Part shown: positions 24,581 through 32,795 of the stretch, in pieces
Numbering within the stretch: the first letter of the stretch is position 1
Layout: every line of letters begins with the position of its first letter
Source of the DNA: Clostridiaceae bacterium
GTDB taxonomy: Bacteria; Bacillota; Clostridia; Oscillospirales; Acutalibacteraceae
NCBI GenBank assembly: GCA_021769555.1
Contig: JAETSR010000002.1
Span: 1-64,000 of the forward strand
Direction: 5' to 3'
Length of the DNA stretch: 64,000 nucleotides
Position numbers and translations under genes: made by a program
Notes under the pieces: model-generated
Database searches by the model: none
The model's input: only the letters and a program-made list of their open reading frames with translations
Told to the model about the DNA's origin: nothing

Positions 24581-25482
24581 CCACACACCTGGTCTAACAA
24601 AAAGTCCCTGACTTCCGCCAAACGCGAAAAGCATGGGACTTTTTCTCTTTCGGCCAAGTCCCAAAGCATATTCGCACCGAAGTCGTGTATGCACACAGCG
24701 TCCAATACCCGCTCCACAAATTCTTCCGAGTCGGTGCCCACAAACATCCGTAGCAAATCTTTCCGGCAGTGGAAAAGCTCGAATACCAGCGGGGCCAGCT
24801 CATACCACCAAGGCGCAAGGCAGGCATCAGCGCAGTCGATAATAACCGGGCTACCGCCCTCATCAACCAGAATATTCTCCCCGGTCAAATCGCCGTGTAC
24901 CAGCACCGCATCTGTCAAATCAAGGTTTGCCGCGCGCTCTGTCATCTCAGTACGCAGAATCTCTGGTAGGCGTTCCAACCTCGGATTATCCAAAGCCCGA
25001 CCCAGCAAATCAACCGGAGGTATTAGTCGTTGCGCCGGTTGATTGAGCTTTTTGAGCAGTTCACGTAACCGCTCGACGAATACTTCCTGCTGACTGGAAG
25101 TAACCTTTTCCAACCACGTTCCGGCCTCTACGCCGGAATAATACTCCGTGATGATATAGTAAAAGAGGTATCTATCCTGCTCCGAACCGCAGGCAATCAG
25201 CCGGGGAGTAGGGATTCTCAATTCTGTCAGCGCACCACAGACCGCCGATTCATTGAGATAATCCGCCTGCGAGTTCAAGCCTGATTCCTTTGGTGCGAAT
25301 ATTTTTACCACATAATTTCCTACACGGAACACAGCATTTGTCCCAGGCGTTAGGTTTTCAAGACTGGAGAATTGCAACTTTTCCCGGCGAAAAATCTCTC
25401 GCACCAGAGGCGTGAAACCCTCGATTGATTGGAACACTTTACCCCAATCATTCCAATTCTGAATCGTGTAATTGAACAGCAT
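24577..25482 (-). CDS. APH-family phosphotransferase
   Basis: 301 aa, aminoglycoside phosphotransferase/choline kinase fold: small N-lobe with NYVVKIFAP (Lys), catalytic loop HGDLTGENIL and the metal-binding IIDCADACLA. The family phosphorylates antibiotics, sugars or other small molecules; the substrate cannot be told and resistance should not be assumed. The last gene of the five-gene minus-strand cargo operon; its end contains the integrase terminator hairpin and overlaps the integrase stop. Confidence 0.8.
   Translation of the reverse strand: MLFNYTIQNWNDWGKVFQSIEGFTPLVREIFRREKLQFSSLENLTPGTNAVFRVGNYVVKIFAPKESGLNSQADYLNESAVCGALTELRIPTPRLIACGSEQDRYLFYYIITEYYSGVEAGTWLEKVTSSQQEVFVERLRELLKKLNQPAQRLIPPVDLLGRALDNPRLERLPEILRTEMTERAANLDLTDAVLVHGDLTGENILVDEGGSPVIIDCADACLAPWWYELAPLVFELFHCRKDLLRMFVGTDSEEFVERVLDAVCIHDFGANMLWDLAEREKVPCFSRLAEVRDFLLDQVCG
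24599..24644 (+). terminator. Terminator after recombinase 2
   Basis: AAAAAGTCCC and GGGACTTTTT form a 10-bp stem, ending in a T run, 18 bp past the recombinase stop. It lies inside the coding end of the convergent phosphotransferase gene. Confidence 0.6.
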
Positions 25483-25484
25483 AT

Positions 25485-25913
25485 TTATTCCTCAATCTCA
25501 CTATTTGCGTCCAGCAAACGCTGGATCCCCTCGTCCGTATACGAGAGCAATTTGCCGTACCGCCGAGCAATATCCTTGCGGCAATCATCGTAATTACCCG
25601 CCGCGATTGCTTTTTCTTTCTCTGCTTTTAGAGCAAGATACTCCTGCAACGCCGATTCATCCTGATAGAAAATCACGTTAAACTTTCCTTGATTCAGCGA
25701 TAGAGGAAAGAGGTCAGTCAAAAACGCCTCATCCTCCACGTAGTAGCGAACGCCGTACTTTTCGCACAGCTTATCAAACTCCGGCAGAAAGCTGTCGCGC
25801 CCCTCTTTGGTATCGCAAGGATGGGACAGTGCAATACGTTTCACCCCAGCGCGAACCATCTCGCAAAAGCAGTCGGCGGCGCCCAAGTGGTAGGAAAATT
25901 TATCTATCTTCAT
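25485..25913 (-). CDS. Conserved-looking protein of unknown function
   Basis: 142 aa from ATG 25913, with GGAAGTGA before it. The sequence (ADCFCEMVRAGVKRIALSHP, YGVRYYVEDEAFLTDLFP) suggests an alpha/beta fold followed by a helical, Lys-rich tail. I recognise no family. It sits 2 bp before the phosphotransferase gene and 4 bp after the HD gene, so it is part of one operon and may serve the same small-molecule pathway. Confidence 0.75.
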   Translation of the reverse strand: MKIDKFSYHLGAADCFCEMVRAGVKRIALSHPCDTKEGRDSFLPEFDKLCEKYGVRYYVEDEAFLTDLFPLSLNQGKFNVIFYQDESALQEYLALKAEKEKAIAAGNYDDCRKDIARRYGKLLSYTDEGIQRLLDANSEIEE

Positions 25914-25917
25914 ATAA

Positions 25918-26376
25918 TCACTTCCGAAAAGTTTCCCTGACCGCACATACCTTATCCGCCACCACCAAAATCCAACTCTCCCTGCATTTCGGCGGCGGGA
26001 GCGTCAGCGGAAACATATGCGTTTTTATCATATTTCGTTCTGTCGCAGATAGGGAGAAATCCCGCTCCGCATTTTTCAGCGCCCTGCCGGGGTGAAAGAA
26101 TCCGTGCAGGCGGTGCCCATCGTGCTTGGTGTGCCAGTCATAGAGAAAGTAATCATGCAGGAGCGCACCCCGCACCAGCGCCCTTTTGTTCAAATGTTTC
26201 GACAGAAACTTCGGCAGGAAATAGGCAATCTGGACGCAAATCAAAGCCACTGCCAGCGAGTGCGTGAACACGCTGGTGTCCCCGTGCTGCATAAACCCCT
26301 TGCTCATTTCCATGCCGGGCGATTCCAGAATATCCTGACCGTAGCGCTGGACGATGATCAGCGGATCGACTTTCAT
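25918..26376 (-). CDS. HD-domain phosphohydrolase
   Basis: 152 aa with HDYFLYDWH and H58-type upstream histidine (VFTHSLAVA), then a distal KTHMFPL and VVADKVCAV, the H...HD...D pattern of HD hydrolases. Similar short clostridial proteins are annotated as HD phosphohydrolases acting on nucleotides or phosphorylated small molecules. Its ATG overlaps the stop of the metallo-hydrolase gene, so the two are coupled. Confidence 0.8.
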   Translation of the reverse strand: MKVDPLIIVQRYGQDILESPGMEMSKGFMQHGDTSVFTHSLAVALICVQIAYFLPKFLSKHLNKRALVRGALLHDYFLYDWHTKHDGHRLHGFFHPGRALKNAERDFSLSATERNMIKTHMFPLTLPPPKCRESWILVVADKVCAVRETFRK

Positions 26377-27221
26377 TGCAAGTCCTTTTTCCAGATACGG
26401 TCTTTGGCATAGGCAATGTTCGCCACGCCGCCGTCCAAGCGCTGAAAACGCTCGTTCTTGGCCTTGGCGTACCAGCAGGGCCTGCCAATACTAACAGACT
26501 CGACCGCATCATCCGTCCCGGCCATAATCTCGTCACAGAGTTGGAGCGCATCCTCAATGATAGATTTCTTTTCTGCCTGACCGCCGTGGCCGCCCCAGAG
26601 CAGCTCAAAAGCGTCCTCGAAACCCTGGAAGTGAAGCAGATTCTCCTTGTATTCTTCGATGGAGGTGGAGAACTCCGTAAACAGCAGGGTGTTCCGATTG
26701 CAAGCGTCGCCTGAGTACACCACACCCCGCGCCCGGTCGAGGAAAACCACCGTTCCTCTGGTGTGTCCGGGAACAGAGATAGTCTCCAGTTGAATGCCGC
26801 CCAGGTCGAAGATGTCGCCATCTTTCAGCGGCAGGGTCTTAATGGGGCCAGGAACAGTCACATCATCCAGCCGAGGCTCCACAGGCAGAGGCCCAAACAT
26901 CGCCCCGCTCTTGGCAAATCTCAGCCGCATTTCACGGTCTGAGTGCTCGTACAGCAGGGCAATGTCCGCCGGGTCGATGTAGACCTCGCCATACTCGAAA
27001 TCTGCGCCGATATGGTCCACGTGGCCGTGGGTATTTACCAGCGTGACAGGAAGGTCTGTCAGCTCCCGCACAAAGGCTTTTAGACTGCCTACACCGGCCA
27101 AACCGTTGATGAGCATGGCCTTTTCGCTGCCCTCGATTAAGTAGCTTTGTTCGCTGCCCAGACCAGCAATCAGGGTTACGTTGTCGTAAATCTTCTTTGC
27201 TCTGAAAAATTTGGATTCCAT
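26373..27221 (-). CDS. Metallo-beta-lactamase-fold hydrolase
   Basis: 282 aa with THGHVDHIG (HxHxDH, zinc site), GHTRGTVVFLD and a final WGGHGG, all MBL-fold motifs. Cytosolic: no signal peptide. Family members cleave thioesters, lactones, phosphodiesters and more; a beta-lactamase role is not suggested. A clear GGAGGG site precedes ATG 27221. Operon with the HD, unknown and APH-like genes. Confidence 0.85.
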   Translation of the reverse strand: MESKFFRAKKIYDNVTLIAGLGSEQSYLIEGSEKAMLINGLAGVGSLKAFVRELTDLPVTLVNTHGHVDHIGADFEYGEVYIDPADIALLYEHSDREMRLRFAKSGAMFGPLPVEPRLDDVTVPGPIKTLPLKDGDIFDLGGIQLETISVPGHTRGTVVFLDRARGVVYSGDACNRNTLLFTEFSTSIEEYKENLLHFQGFEDAFELLWGGHGGQAEKKSIIEDALQLCDEIMAGTDDAVESVSIGRPCWYAKAKNERFQRLDGGVANIAYAKDRIWKKDLQ

Positions 27222-27233
27222 AAATTTCCCTCC

Positions 27234-27854
27234 TTAACTGTTTAATATGTCTTCGATAATTTTATCAAAAACGGATTCTCTCTCCGTTGATGTATTGTAA
27301 ACAGTAAAACCATACTTTGTCAAATACTCAGTCATAGAGCGGTTAAACGGAATGGCGTCTTGTGTAACGTATTCGCGCAATTCATCTTCACTGAAATTAT
27401 ATGTCCAATCATCTTCCGTGTCGTACTTTTTAAAGTCGCTTACATACTCATCCACCGTTTTTTGGCCCTGCACTAATCCAATCAAAATGAAACGGTCTTT
27501 CAATTCATTCACCCCATATTCCTGCAAAATAGAGGTGATTTTTTCAAAATCAAAGTACCCGCCTTCCAGCACAAAAGCATTGTCTTTTACATTGTGTGCA
27601 CGGAGATTTAACTCGCATTTTATTCCATCGCCAGACGAGAATAAACCCAGAAAGTGACCGAGAAACGGTGCTATATTTTCTGTTGTTTTATCCCTATTCC
27701 AGTTAAGGCGAATGTCCAACTGGGGATATGCCGCATGGAATGTAGCAACAAGTTTATCCAGGCTGATGACAAAGTAGCCCAACTCTTCGTGGAGCCTTTT
27801 CGCCAAAGTGGTCTTCCCGGCCCTTGAGGGGCCGACGATAATAATGCTTTTCAT
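27234..27854 (-). CDS. P-loop kinase (AAA family)
   Basis: 206 aa from MKSIIIVGPSRAGKTT (Walker A GPSRAGKT at 8-15); five extra codons are possible upstream. YFVISLDKLVATF resembles the acceptor-side aspartate of small-molecule kinases and zeta-toxin-like P-loop proteins. Likely phosphorylates a small substrate. First gene of the minus-strand cargo operon, next to the element right end. Confidence 0.8.
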   Translation of the reverse strand: MKSIIIVGPSRAGKTTLAKRLHEELGYFVISLDKLVATFHAAYPQLDIRLNWNRDKTTENIAPFLGHFLGLFSSGDGIKCELNLRAHNVKDNAFVLEGGYFDFEKITSILQEYGVNELKDRFILIGLVQGQKTVDEYVSDFKKYDTEDDWTYNFSEDELREYVTQDAIPFNRSMTEYLTKYGFTVYNTSTERESVFDKIIEDILNS

Positions 27855-27883
27855 GAGCAAGCACCTCATATCGGATATATTGT

Positions 27884-27918
27884 AAAGCGGGAAAGTTCAA
27901 TACGAACTTTCCCGCTTT
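27884..27918 (-). terminator. Terminator of the intact tRNA-Arg
   Basis: A perfect 15-bp stem (AAAGCGGGAAAGTTC / GAACTTTCCCGCTTT) with a 5-nt loop, two bases past the tRNA CCA. It differs in sequence from the terminator at 429-463, which shows that this tRNA copy has its own history. Confidence 0.7.
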
Positions 27919-27919
27919 T

Positions 27920-27996
27920 TGGCGCGCTTGACTGGATTCGAACCAGCGGCCCTCAGAGTCGGAGTCTGATACTCTATCCAACTGAGCTACAAGCGC
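27920..27996 (-). tRNA. tRNA-Arg (anticodon CCG)
   Basis: 77 nt including encoded CCA. Acceptor GCGCTTG pairs with CAAGCGC; anticodon stem TCAGA/TCTGA encloses CTCCGAC, giving anticodon CCG; the T arm has the normal TTCGAAT loop. It lies inside the mobile region, about 150 bp from the right att core, and seems to replace the host copy split by integration. No good promoter is seen directly upstream; transcription may come from the old tRNA promoter beyond 28188. Confidence 0.95.
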
Positions 27997-28138
27997 ATAT
28001 CTATGAGAACCGCGAAACCCGCGGTAGTCAGCTTTGTAAAAATAGTGGTCAAACAGTAGTCAACGGCGAAAATTTTTCTTTCCCAAAACCCCGCCAGCCC
28101 TACAAAACACTGGGCTTTCCGGCTCATCTCAACCGAAC

Positions 28139-28157
28139 CGGCCTGAAACGTCGGAGT
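28139..28157. other. Right attachment site (attR)
   Basis: CGGCCTGA (28139-28146), AAC, then core GTCGGAGT (28150-28157), which runs directly into the 5' half of tRNA-Arg. TAGTCA-like motifs at about 28032-28063 inside the end resemble those at the left ends. Pairs with attL at 509-526. Confidence 0.7.
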
Positions 28158-28188
28158 CTGATACTCTATCCAACTGAGCTACAAGCGC
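28150..28188 (-). pseudogene. 5' half of split tRNA-Arg
   Basis: 39 bp identical to the 5' half of the intact tRNA-Arg, from the first base to the anticodon loop, and then cut off at the att core. A TACAAT -10-like box lies at 28194-28199 on the minus strand, so the old tRNA promoter may remain and could read through to the intact copy 150 bp further on. Confidence 0.8.
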
Positions 28189-28310
28189 AAAATATTGTAA
28201 AGAAAGCCAAAGCGCCGAATATCCCCGGCTCCATGCTACCGTATCATACCACACACACAGCGCGGAATGCGTCGATTTTCGTCGGAGACGGAAGAAATTT
28301 TTCGGGCGCG

Positions 28311-28745
28311 TCAGTAGCTGTCTGGCTTTATGCCGGCATTCTCGCGGCTCCTCAGAGCCTCGAGCACTTCTTCAGGGGACATCCCTCTGTCCCGCATAAA
28401 AGCTATCACGGACCGCTCCCCCGCGGCGAGCTCGGCAATCTTCTCCGGGTTTGCCTTGACTTTTTTGGGGGCGCGCCTTTTCTCGCCCATGGGGTCGAGA
28501 AGCACGTCCTGGGAAGGCTCGTCGTTGAAAAATTCCTCAATAGACACACCGAAAAGCTTAGCTATGCGGTTCAGCGTCGCCGGGTCCGGGCTGGTCCTGC
28601 CTGACTCATAGTAAGTATAGGTGGAGCGCGTAATATTCAAAACATCTGCCACATTTCCCTGAGTATATCCTACCTGCAGCCGGTGGCGCCTGAGCTTGGC
28701 CGCCAAACTCTCCTCCTTCTCGGGAGCATATGCGGACTTATCCAT
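28311..28745 (-). CDS. XRE-family regulator with C-terminal extension
   Basis: 144 aa. Helix-turn-helix at about 15-70 (LAAKLRRHRLQVGYTQGNVADVLNITRSTYTYYESGR), followed by a Lys/Pro-rich linker and a short helical C-terminus (SVIAFMRDRGMSPEEVLEALRS). DNA-binding repressor or activator; target unknown. First backbone gene outside the mobile region. Confidence 0.8.
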   Translation of the reverse strand: MDKSAYAPEKEESLAAKLRRHRLQVGYTQGNVADVLNITRSTYTYYESGRTSPDPATLNRIAKLFGVSIEEFFNDEPSQDVLLDPMGEKRRAPKKVKANPEKIAELAAGERSVIAFMRDRGMSPEEVLEALRSRENAGIKPDSY

Positions 28746-28860
28746 AGTAATTCCACCCCATCCCCATTCTGGTTAAATCTTGCCCAATGAGCTTATTTTA
28801 CACCATACTCATCAAAAAATCCAGCATTATATGGGCGAAGGAAGATAAAGAGAACTATTT

Positions 28861-29088
28861 TCACTTATCCTCCGGCGGCACAAACTCCAGCAGGTCTCCT
28901 ATTTCACACTTCATCACCGTGCAAATCCTCGCCAGCACATCAACGTCCAGCCTGGTCACTGTGCCGTTGCAGTAATGGTTAAGCTGAGTGCGCTGAAGCT
29001 CTGCCCGATGGCTGAGCTTGTTTTTACTCATGCCGCTTTTCTCCAATAGTTCAGCCAAGTGTATCTTTATAGTACCATATTCGTCCAT
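28861..29088 (-). CDS. Cro/CI-type XRE regulator
   Basis: 75 aa from ATG 29088 (AAGGTGG site); an 11-codon longer TTG start is less likely. Almost wholly a helix-turn-helix domain (IHLAELLEKSGMSKNKLSHR...CNGTVTRLDVDVLARIC) of the YozG/Cro type. It is divergent from the promoter at 29115-29144 and may control it. Confidence 0.85.
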   Translation of the reverse strand: MDEYGTIKIHLAELLEKSGMSKNKLSHRAELQRTQLNHYCNGTVTRLDVDVLARICTVMKCEIGDLLEFVPPEDK

Positions 29089-29114
29089 ATTTTCCACCTT
29101 TAATGTAAAATAAT

Positions 29115-29144
29115 TTGACAAATATAGTATAGCTGTGCTACAAT
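29115..29144 (+). promoter_or_regulatory. Promoter of truncated XRE gene
   Basis: TTGACA (29115-29120), 18 bp, TACAAT (29139-29144), about 50 bp before the ATG at 29196. Confidence 0.6.
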
Positions 29145-29195
29145 GAATATACCAGTTCTAAAAATTCTTACGAGATATCTCAAAGGAGGCTTATC

Positions 29196-29335
29196 ATGTC
29201 TAACTTCCAGCAGGTGTTTTCCTGTAATCTTCGCTCTGTCCGCAAAGCCGCCAACCTTACCCAGAAGGAAATGGCGGAAAAGCTCAATATCAACCGCTCA
29301 ACCTACACCTACTACGAGACTGGCCGCTCCCGGGC
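29196..29335 (+). pseudogene. Truncated XRE regulator (copy A')
   Basis: The first 46 codons match the regulator at 29974-30174 almost exactly (RKAANLTQKEMAEKLNINRS, then TYTYYETG). After about 29331 the sequence becomes antisense of another regulator gene, so the frame continues as nonsense to 29510. The 3' half was lost in a rearrangement. The promoter and ribosome site are intact, so a short HTH peptide could still be made. Confidence 0.75.
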
Positions 29336-29575
29336 CCCACCCGCCATCCTCTCCATCTCCTCCTCAATCAGTGCGACTAATTCGCTGGGCCGCATATCCA
29401 GTGCGTCAGCTATTCGCCATATTGTGTACATATTCGGGACCTTGCCCCCTGTTTCCACCATGCCTAAATGCGAACGTTCCATCCCGGCAAGCCCGCTGAG
29501 AACTTCCTGAGAGAGCTTTCTCTTTTTCCTCAGCCGACGGATAACTATAGCTATTGCCTCCGCTCTATACTCCAT
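29312..29575 (-). CDS. XRE regulator (copy B')
   Basis: 87 aa with a helix-turn-helix at 7-65 (IRRLRKKRKLSQEVLSGLAG, VPNMYTIWRIADAL). A paralogue of the next gene. The last eight residues are encoded by the antisense of the truncated A' gene, showing where the two copies were joined. Confidence 0.75.
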   Translation of the reverse strand: MEYRAEAIAIVIRRLRKKRKLSQEVLSGLAGMERSHLGMVETGGKVPNMYTIWRIADALDMRPSELVALIEEEMERMAGGARERPVS

Positions 29576-29581
29576 ATGCAG

Positions 29582-29833
29582 TCACCCCCGGGCCTCGTCC
29601 CCCATCCTCTCCATCTCCTCCTCAATAAGCGCTACCAGTTTGCTGGGCCGCATATCAAAAGCCTCAGCCAGCCGCCAGAGGGTCGGTAGGGTTGGCAGCA
29701 TGTCTCCGGTCTCCACCATGCTCAAATGCGACCTTGCCATCACAGCCAGGCCGCTCAGGACTTCCTGAGACTGCTTGCGCTCTGTCCGCAGCCGCTGAAT
29801 CACTACTGCGACAGCTCTATTATTAAACTCCAT
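29582..29833 (-). CDS. XRE regulator (copy B)
   Basis: 83 aa from ATG 29833; helix-turn-helix similar to copy B' (IQRLRTERKQSQEVLSGLAV) and the same MRPSxLVALIEEEMERM end. Tandem with B', 7 bp apart, and divergent from copy A. DNA target unknown. Confidence 0.8.
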   Translation of the reverse strand: MEFNNRAVAVVIQRLRTERKQSQEVLSGLAVMARSHLSMVETGDMLPTLPTLWRLAEAFDMRPSKLVALIEEEMERMGDEARG

Positions 29834-29900
29834 GTTATCACTCCAACAAAGCAACTAACATAGAGTTTATGGAAAATTAAAATATTTTAGTCTAGGGGGC

Positions 29901-29929
29901 TAGACAATCAACAAAAGATTTGCTATAAT
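29901..29929 (+). promoter_or_regulatory. Promoter of XRE copy A
   Basis: TAGACA (29901-29906), 17 bp, extended -10 TGCTATAAT (TATAAT 29924-29929), 45 bp before the ATG at 29974. Confidence 0.7.
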
Positions 29930-29973
29930 GCAATTGTAAAAAAAACTCACTCTAACTCAAAAGGAGACTCATT

Positions 29974-30174
29974 ATGTCGAACTTTCACATCAGGCTGCTC
30001 GCTGCCCGCAAAGCCGCCAACCTTACCCAGAAGGAAATGGCTGAAAAGCTCAATATCAACCGCTCAACCTACACCTATTACGAGACTGGCCACACCCAGC
30101 CCAATCCCGAATCTTTAGCCAAAATCTGCCAGATACTCCGCGTCTCCGCTGACTCCCTTCTGGGCCTGGGCTAA
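29974..30174 (+). CDS. XRE regulator (copy A)
   Basis: 66 aa, a bare helix-turn-helix domain of the short clostridial type ending LRVSADSLLGLG. AAAGGAG precedes the ATG. It is the intact form of the truncated gene at 29196. Its stop overlaps the recD2 stop by 4 bp in convergent orientation. Confidence 0.85.
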   Translation: MSNFHIRLLAARKAANLTQKEMAEKLNINRSTYTYYETGHTQPNPESLAKICQILRVSADSLLGLG

Positions 30175-32390
30175 AGAACAGCCCCGCTCTCCCTTTCAAG
30201 GAAATGCCTGAGCCCGGTTATTCTCAGGCATTTCCTGTCATTTTCTACCATCCTGCGCACCGTCCCCGCCTCGCCCACAAGGATGAGCAGCTTCTTCGCC
30301 CTTGTGACCGCCGTGTAGAAAAGGTTGCGGTAGCAGAGCTGCTGGGGCACCTTCATCACCGGGATTATCACGGCGTTGAACTCGTTGCCCTGGCTCTTGT
30401 GGACGGTGACGGCGTAGGCGGGCTCCAGCTCGTACTCGGCCTTCTCGAAGTCATAGACCACCAGCCTGTCGTCTATCTTCACCTCTATGGCCCCGCCGGG
30501 CTTGTCTATGCGCTGTATGACCCCCATGTCGCCGTTATAGACCCCCTGGCCCTCGGTCTCGTCCTCCCGGGTCCAGGGGAGCTGGTAGTCGTTGCGCACG
30601 TGCATTACCTTGTCCCCCTCACGGAAAACCTGCCCCCCTATCTTCACCTGGGGCCTGCCTTCAATATGGGGGTTCACAGCCTCCCTCAAAAGCTTATTTA
30701 GCTCCACTGTGCCCAGCTCTCCCTTCCTTGAGGGGCAGAGCACCTGGATATCCTCAAAGGGGGAGTAGCCGTAGCTTGCGGGCAGCCGCTTGCTGCACAG
30801 CGCGGCTATGAGCTCCCTGGCCTCCTCCGCGCCTTTTGCTGGCAGGAAGAAAAAGTCGTTGTCCCGCCGCCTGAGCTCCGGCATATTCCCCCCCACTATC
30901 CTGTGGGCGTTGGAGATTATCAGGCTCTGCATGGACTGCCTGAACACCTCCTTCAGCTGGACGGTGGGGAAGAGCCCGGAGGCGATAAGGTCCCCCAGCA
31001 CGTTCCCCGGGCCCACTGACGGCAGCTGGTCGCTGTCCCCGACCAGTATGAGCCTGCACCCCAGGGGCAGGGCCCGGAGCACGCTCTCAAACACATAGGC
31101 GTCCACCATGGACATCTCGTCTATCACCAGGCACTCGCACTCAAGGGGGTTGCGCTCGTTGCGGGTGAAGACCGGCCGGTCCAGCTCGTCCCAGTCCACC
31201 TGGAGCATACGGTGGATGGTCTTCGACTCCTCCCCGGTGAGCTCGCTCATGCGCTTTGCGGCCCTGCCGGTGGGCGCGGCCAGAAGGACCCTCTCCCCGG
31301 CCTGCTTTAGTATGCGGATTATGGCGTTCAGGGTGGTTGTCTTGCCGGTGCCGGGGCCTCCCGTGAGTATCAGAACCCCCTGCTCCATGGCGGCCCTTAT
31401 GGCCTCCCGCTGCTTCCCGGCGTACTTTATGCCCTCCCGCTCCTCGATGGCGGCTATCTCCATGTCCGCGCCCCCAAGGGCCCGGTCGGACTCCCCCAGC
31501 ATGGCCTTCATGCGCCCGGCTATGTACTGCTCGTAGAGGTGCTGCTGCTGTAAGAACACATAGTCCCGCCCTGAGAACTCCTCCTTCATCAGCAGGAACT
31601 GCCCGCAAAGCTCAGCCACCGCCTCCTCAGCCAGCACCTCCTCCACCCCCAGGAGCCTGGCCGAAACCCGCACAAGGGCGTCCCGGGGCACACAGGTGTG
31701 GCCGTTATCGGTATTGTGCCTAAGGGCGTACACCACCCCCGCCTGCACCCGGCTGAAATCGTCCTGAGGGCGCTCGTGGGCCTGGGCTATCTGGTCCGCC
31801 GCCTGGAAGCTCACGCCTATGTCCGGGTCGCATAAGGAGTAGGGGTCCTGCTGTATGCAGTCGAAGGACTCGTCGCCGTATTTCTTCCACACCAGCATGG
31901 CGCTCTCCGGCTGTATGCCGAAGCCCCCCAAAAAGTTCATCAGCTCCTGAAGGCCCTTTATGCGGTTATACTCCTCGCTTATCTCCCAGGCCTTCTCTAT
32001 TGAGATACCCTTTATCTGGGCCAGCCGCTCCGGGTCCCTTTCTATCACCTCAAGGGCCTGCACCCCGAAGGTGTCGATAATGCGCCCGGCCAGCGCCCGG
32101 CCCACGCCCCGCACCCGGCCGGAGGAGAGATATCTCAGCATACCCTCCTCGGTGACCGGGCGCCGGTGCTCCACGGCCTCGGCCCGGAACTGGGGGCCGT
32201 AGCTCGCGTTGTTCTCCCAGCGGCCGTAGACCAAAAGCTCCTCACCCTCGCTCACAAGGGGGATAATGCCCACCACCGTGGCCTCCTCCCCGTCCTCCTC
32301 CCGCTGGAGCACCAGCACCGTGTACTGGTTCTTCTCATTCCTGAACACCACATGGACCACCTGTCCCTGCAGCTGCTCCATCTCCTCCAA
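30171..32390 (-). CDS. recD2: ATP-dependent helicase RecD2
   Basis: 739 aa, the size of RecD2. N-terminal OB-like domain and helix-hairpin-helix region (GVGRALAGRIIDTFGV), Walker A GGPGTGKTTT near 342, Walker B VIDEMSMVD, then UvrD-like C-terminal motifs with AVTVHKSQGNEF and YTAVTRAKKLLILVG. A 5'-3' superfamily 1 helicase acting in DNA repair without RecBC. Start TTG 32390 (GGGGGAG site) or ATG 32381. Confidence 0.95.
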   Translation of the reverse strand: MEEMEQLQGQVVHVVFRNEKNQYTVLVLQREEDGEEATVVGIIPLVSEGEELLVYGRWENNASYGPQFRAEAVEHRRPVTEEGMLRYLSSGRVRGVGRALAGRIIDTFGVQALEVIERDPERLAQIKGISIEKAWEISEEYNRIKGLQELMNFLGGFGIQPESAMLVWKKYGDESFDCIQQDPYSLCDPDIGVSFQAADQIAQAHERPQDDFSRVQAGVVYALRHNTDNGHTCVPRDALVRVSARLLGVEEVLAEEAVAELCGQFLLMKEEFSGRDYVFLQQQHLYEQYIAGRMKAMLGESDRALGGADMEIAAIEEREGIKYAGKQREAIRAAMEQGVLILTGGPGTGKTTTLNAIIRILKQAGERVLLAAPTGRAAKRMSELTGEESKTIHRMLQVDWDELDRPVFTRNERNPLECECLVIDEMSMVDAYVFESVLRALPLGCRLILVGDSDQLPSVGPGNVLGDLIASGLFPTVQLKEVFRQSMQSLIISNAHRIVGGNMPELRRRDNDFFFLPAKGAEEARELIAALCSKRLPASYGYSPFEDIQVLCPSRKGELGTVELNKLLREAVNPHIEGRPQVKIGGQVFREGDKVMHVRNDYQLPWTREDETEGQGVYNGDMGVIQRIDKPGGAIEVKIDDRLVVYDFEKAEYELEPAYAVTVHKSQGNEFNAVIIPVMKVPQQLCYRNLFYTAVTRAKKLLILVGEAGTVRRMVENDRKCLRITGLRHFLERESGAVL

Positions 32391-32416
32391 GCTCTCCCCC
32401 CTCCCTGCACGGTTTT

Positions 32417-32749
32417 TCAGGGCCCCAGGAACCTGTCAAGCTCCTCCGGGCCGCACACTTCCAGCGTCTTGTACTCCTCCATGAGCTTTTCCGCTATCTC
32501 CCGGGTCTCCCGGTCACCGGCTACGCAGAGCATCCGGTACCTGTCAAAGCGGGCCCCCGCCTGGCGTATCAGGCCCTCGCAGTCCCCGGGGCCCTCCGGG
32601 AGCAGCAGGAGCAGGGTCCGGCCCTGGCAGCATTCAGAGCGGAAGGCCCGCTCCCCGGCCCAGCGTATCAGCTCCCCGGCCCCCATTGCCATAAGTAAAA
32701 GCGCCAGTATCAAAACTACTATATTCACAAACACCGCCTCCCTCGCCAC
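32417..32749 (-). CDS. Small membrane-anchored protein
   Basis: 110 aa: one N-terminal transmembrane helix (VNIVVLILALLLMAMGAGEL) and a soluble C-terminal part (EGLIRQAGARFDRYRMLCVAG, EIAEKLMEEYKTLEVCGPEE) with an alpha/beta look. No family recognised. It ends 26 bp upstream of recD2 and is co-oriented with it. Confidence 0.65.
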   Translation of the reverse strand: MAREAVFVNIVVLILALLLMAMGAGELIRWAGERAFRSECCQGRTLLLLLPEGPGDCEGLIRQAGARFDRYRMLCVAGDRETREIAEKLMEEYKTLEVCGPEELDRFLGP

Positions 32750-32795
32750 ATTCTATGCGGCATCCGGAGGCGGTGCCAATACTTTCAGGTTTTCC

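Noticed and set aside
24577-25482. Aminoglycoside resistance gene
   Set aside because: Only the general APH fold is visible; clustering with kinase, HD and MBL genes does not point to an antibiotic substrate.
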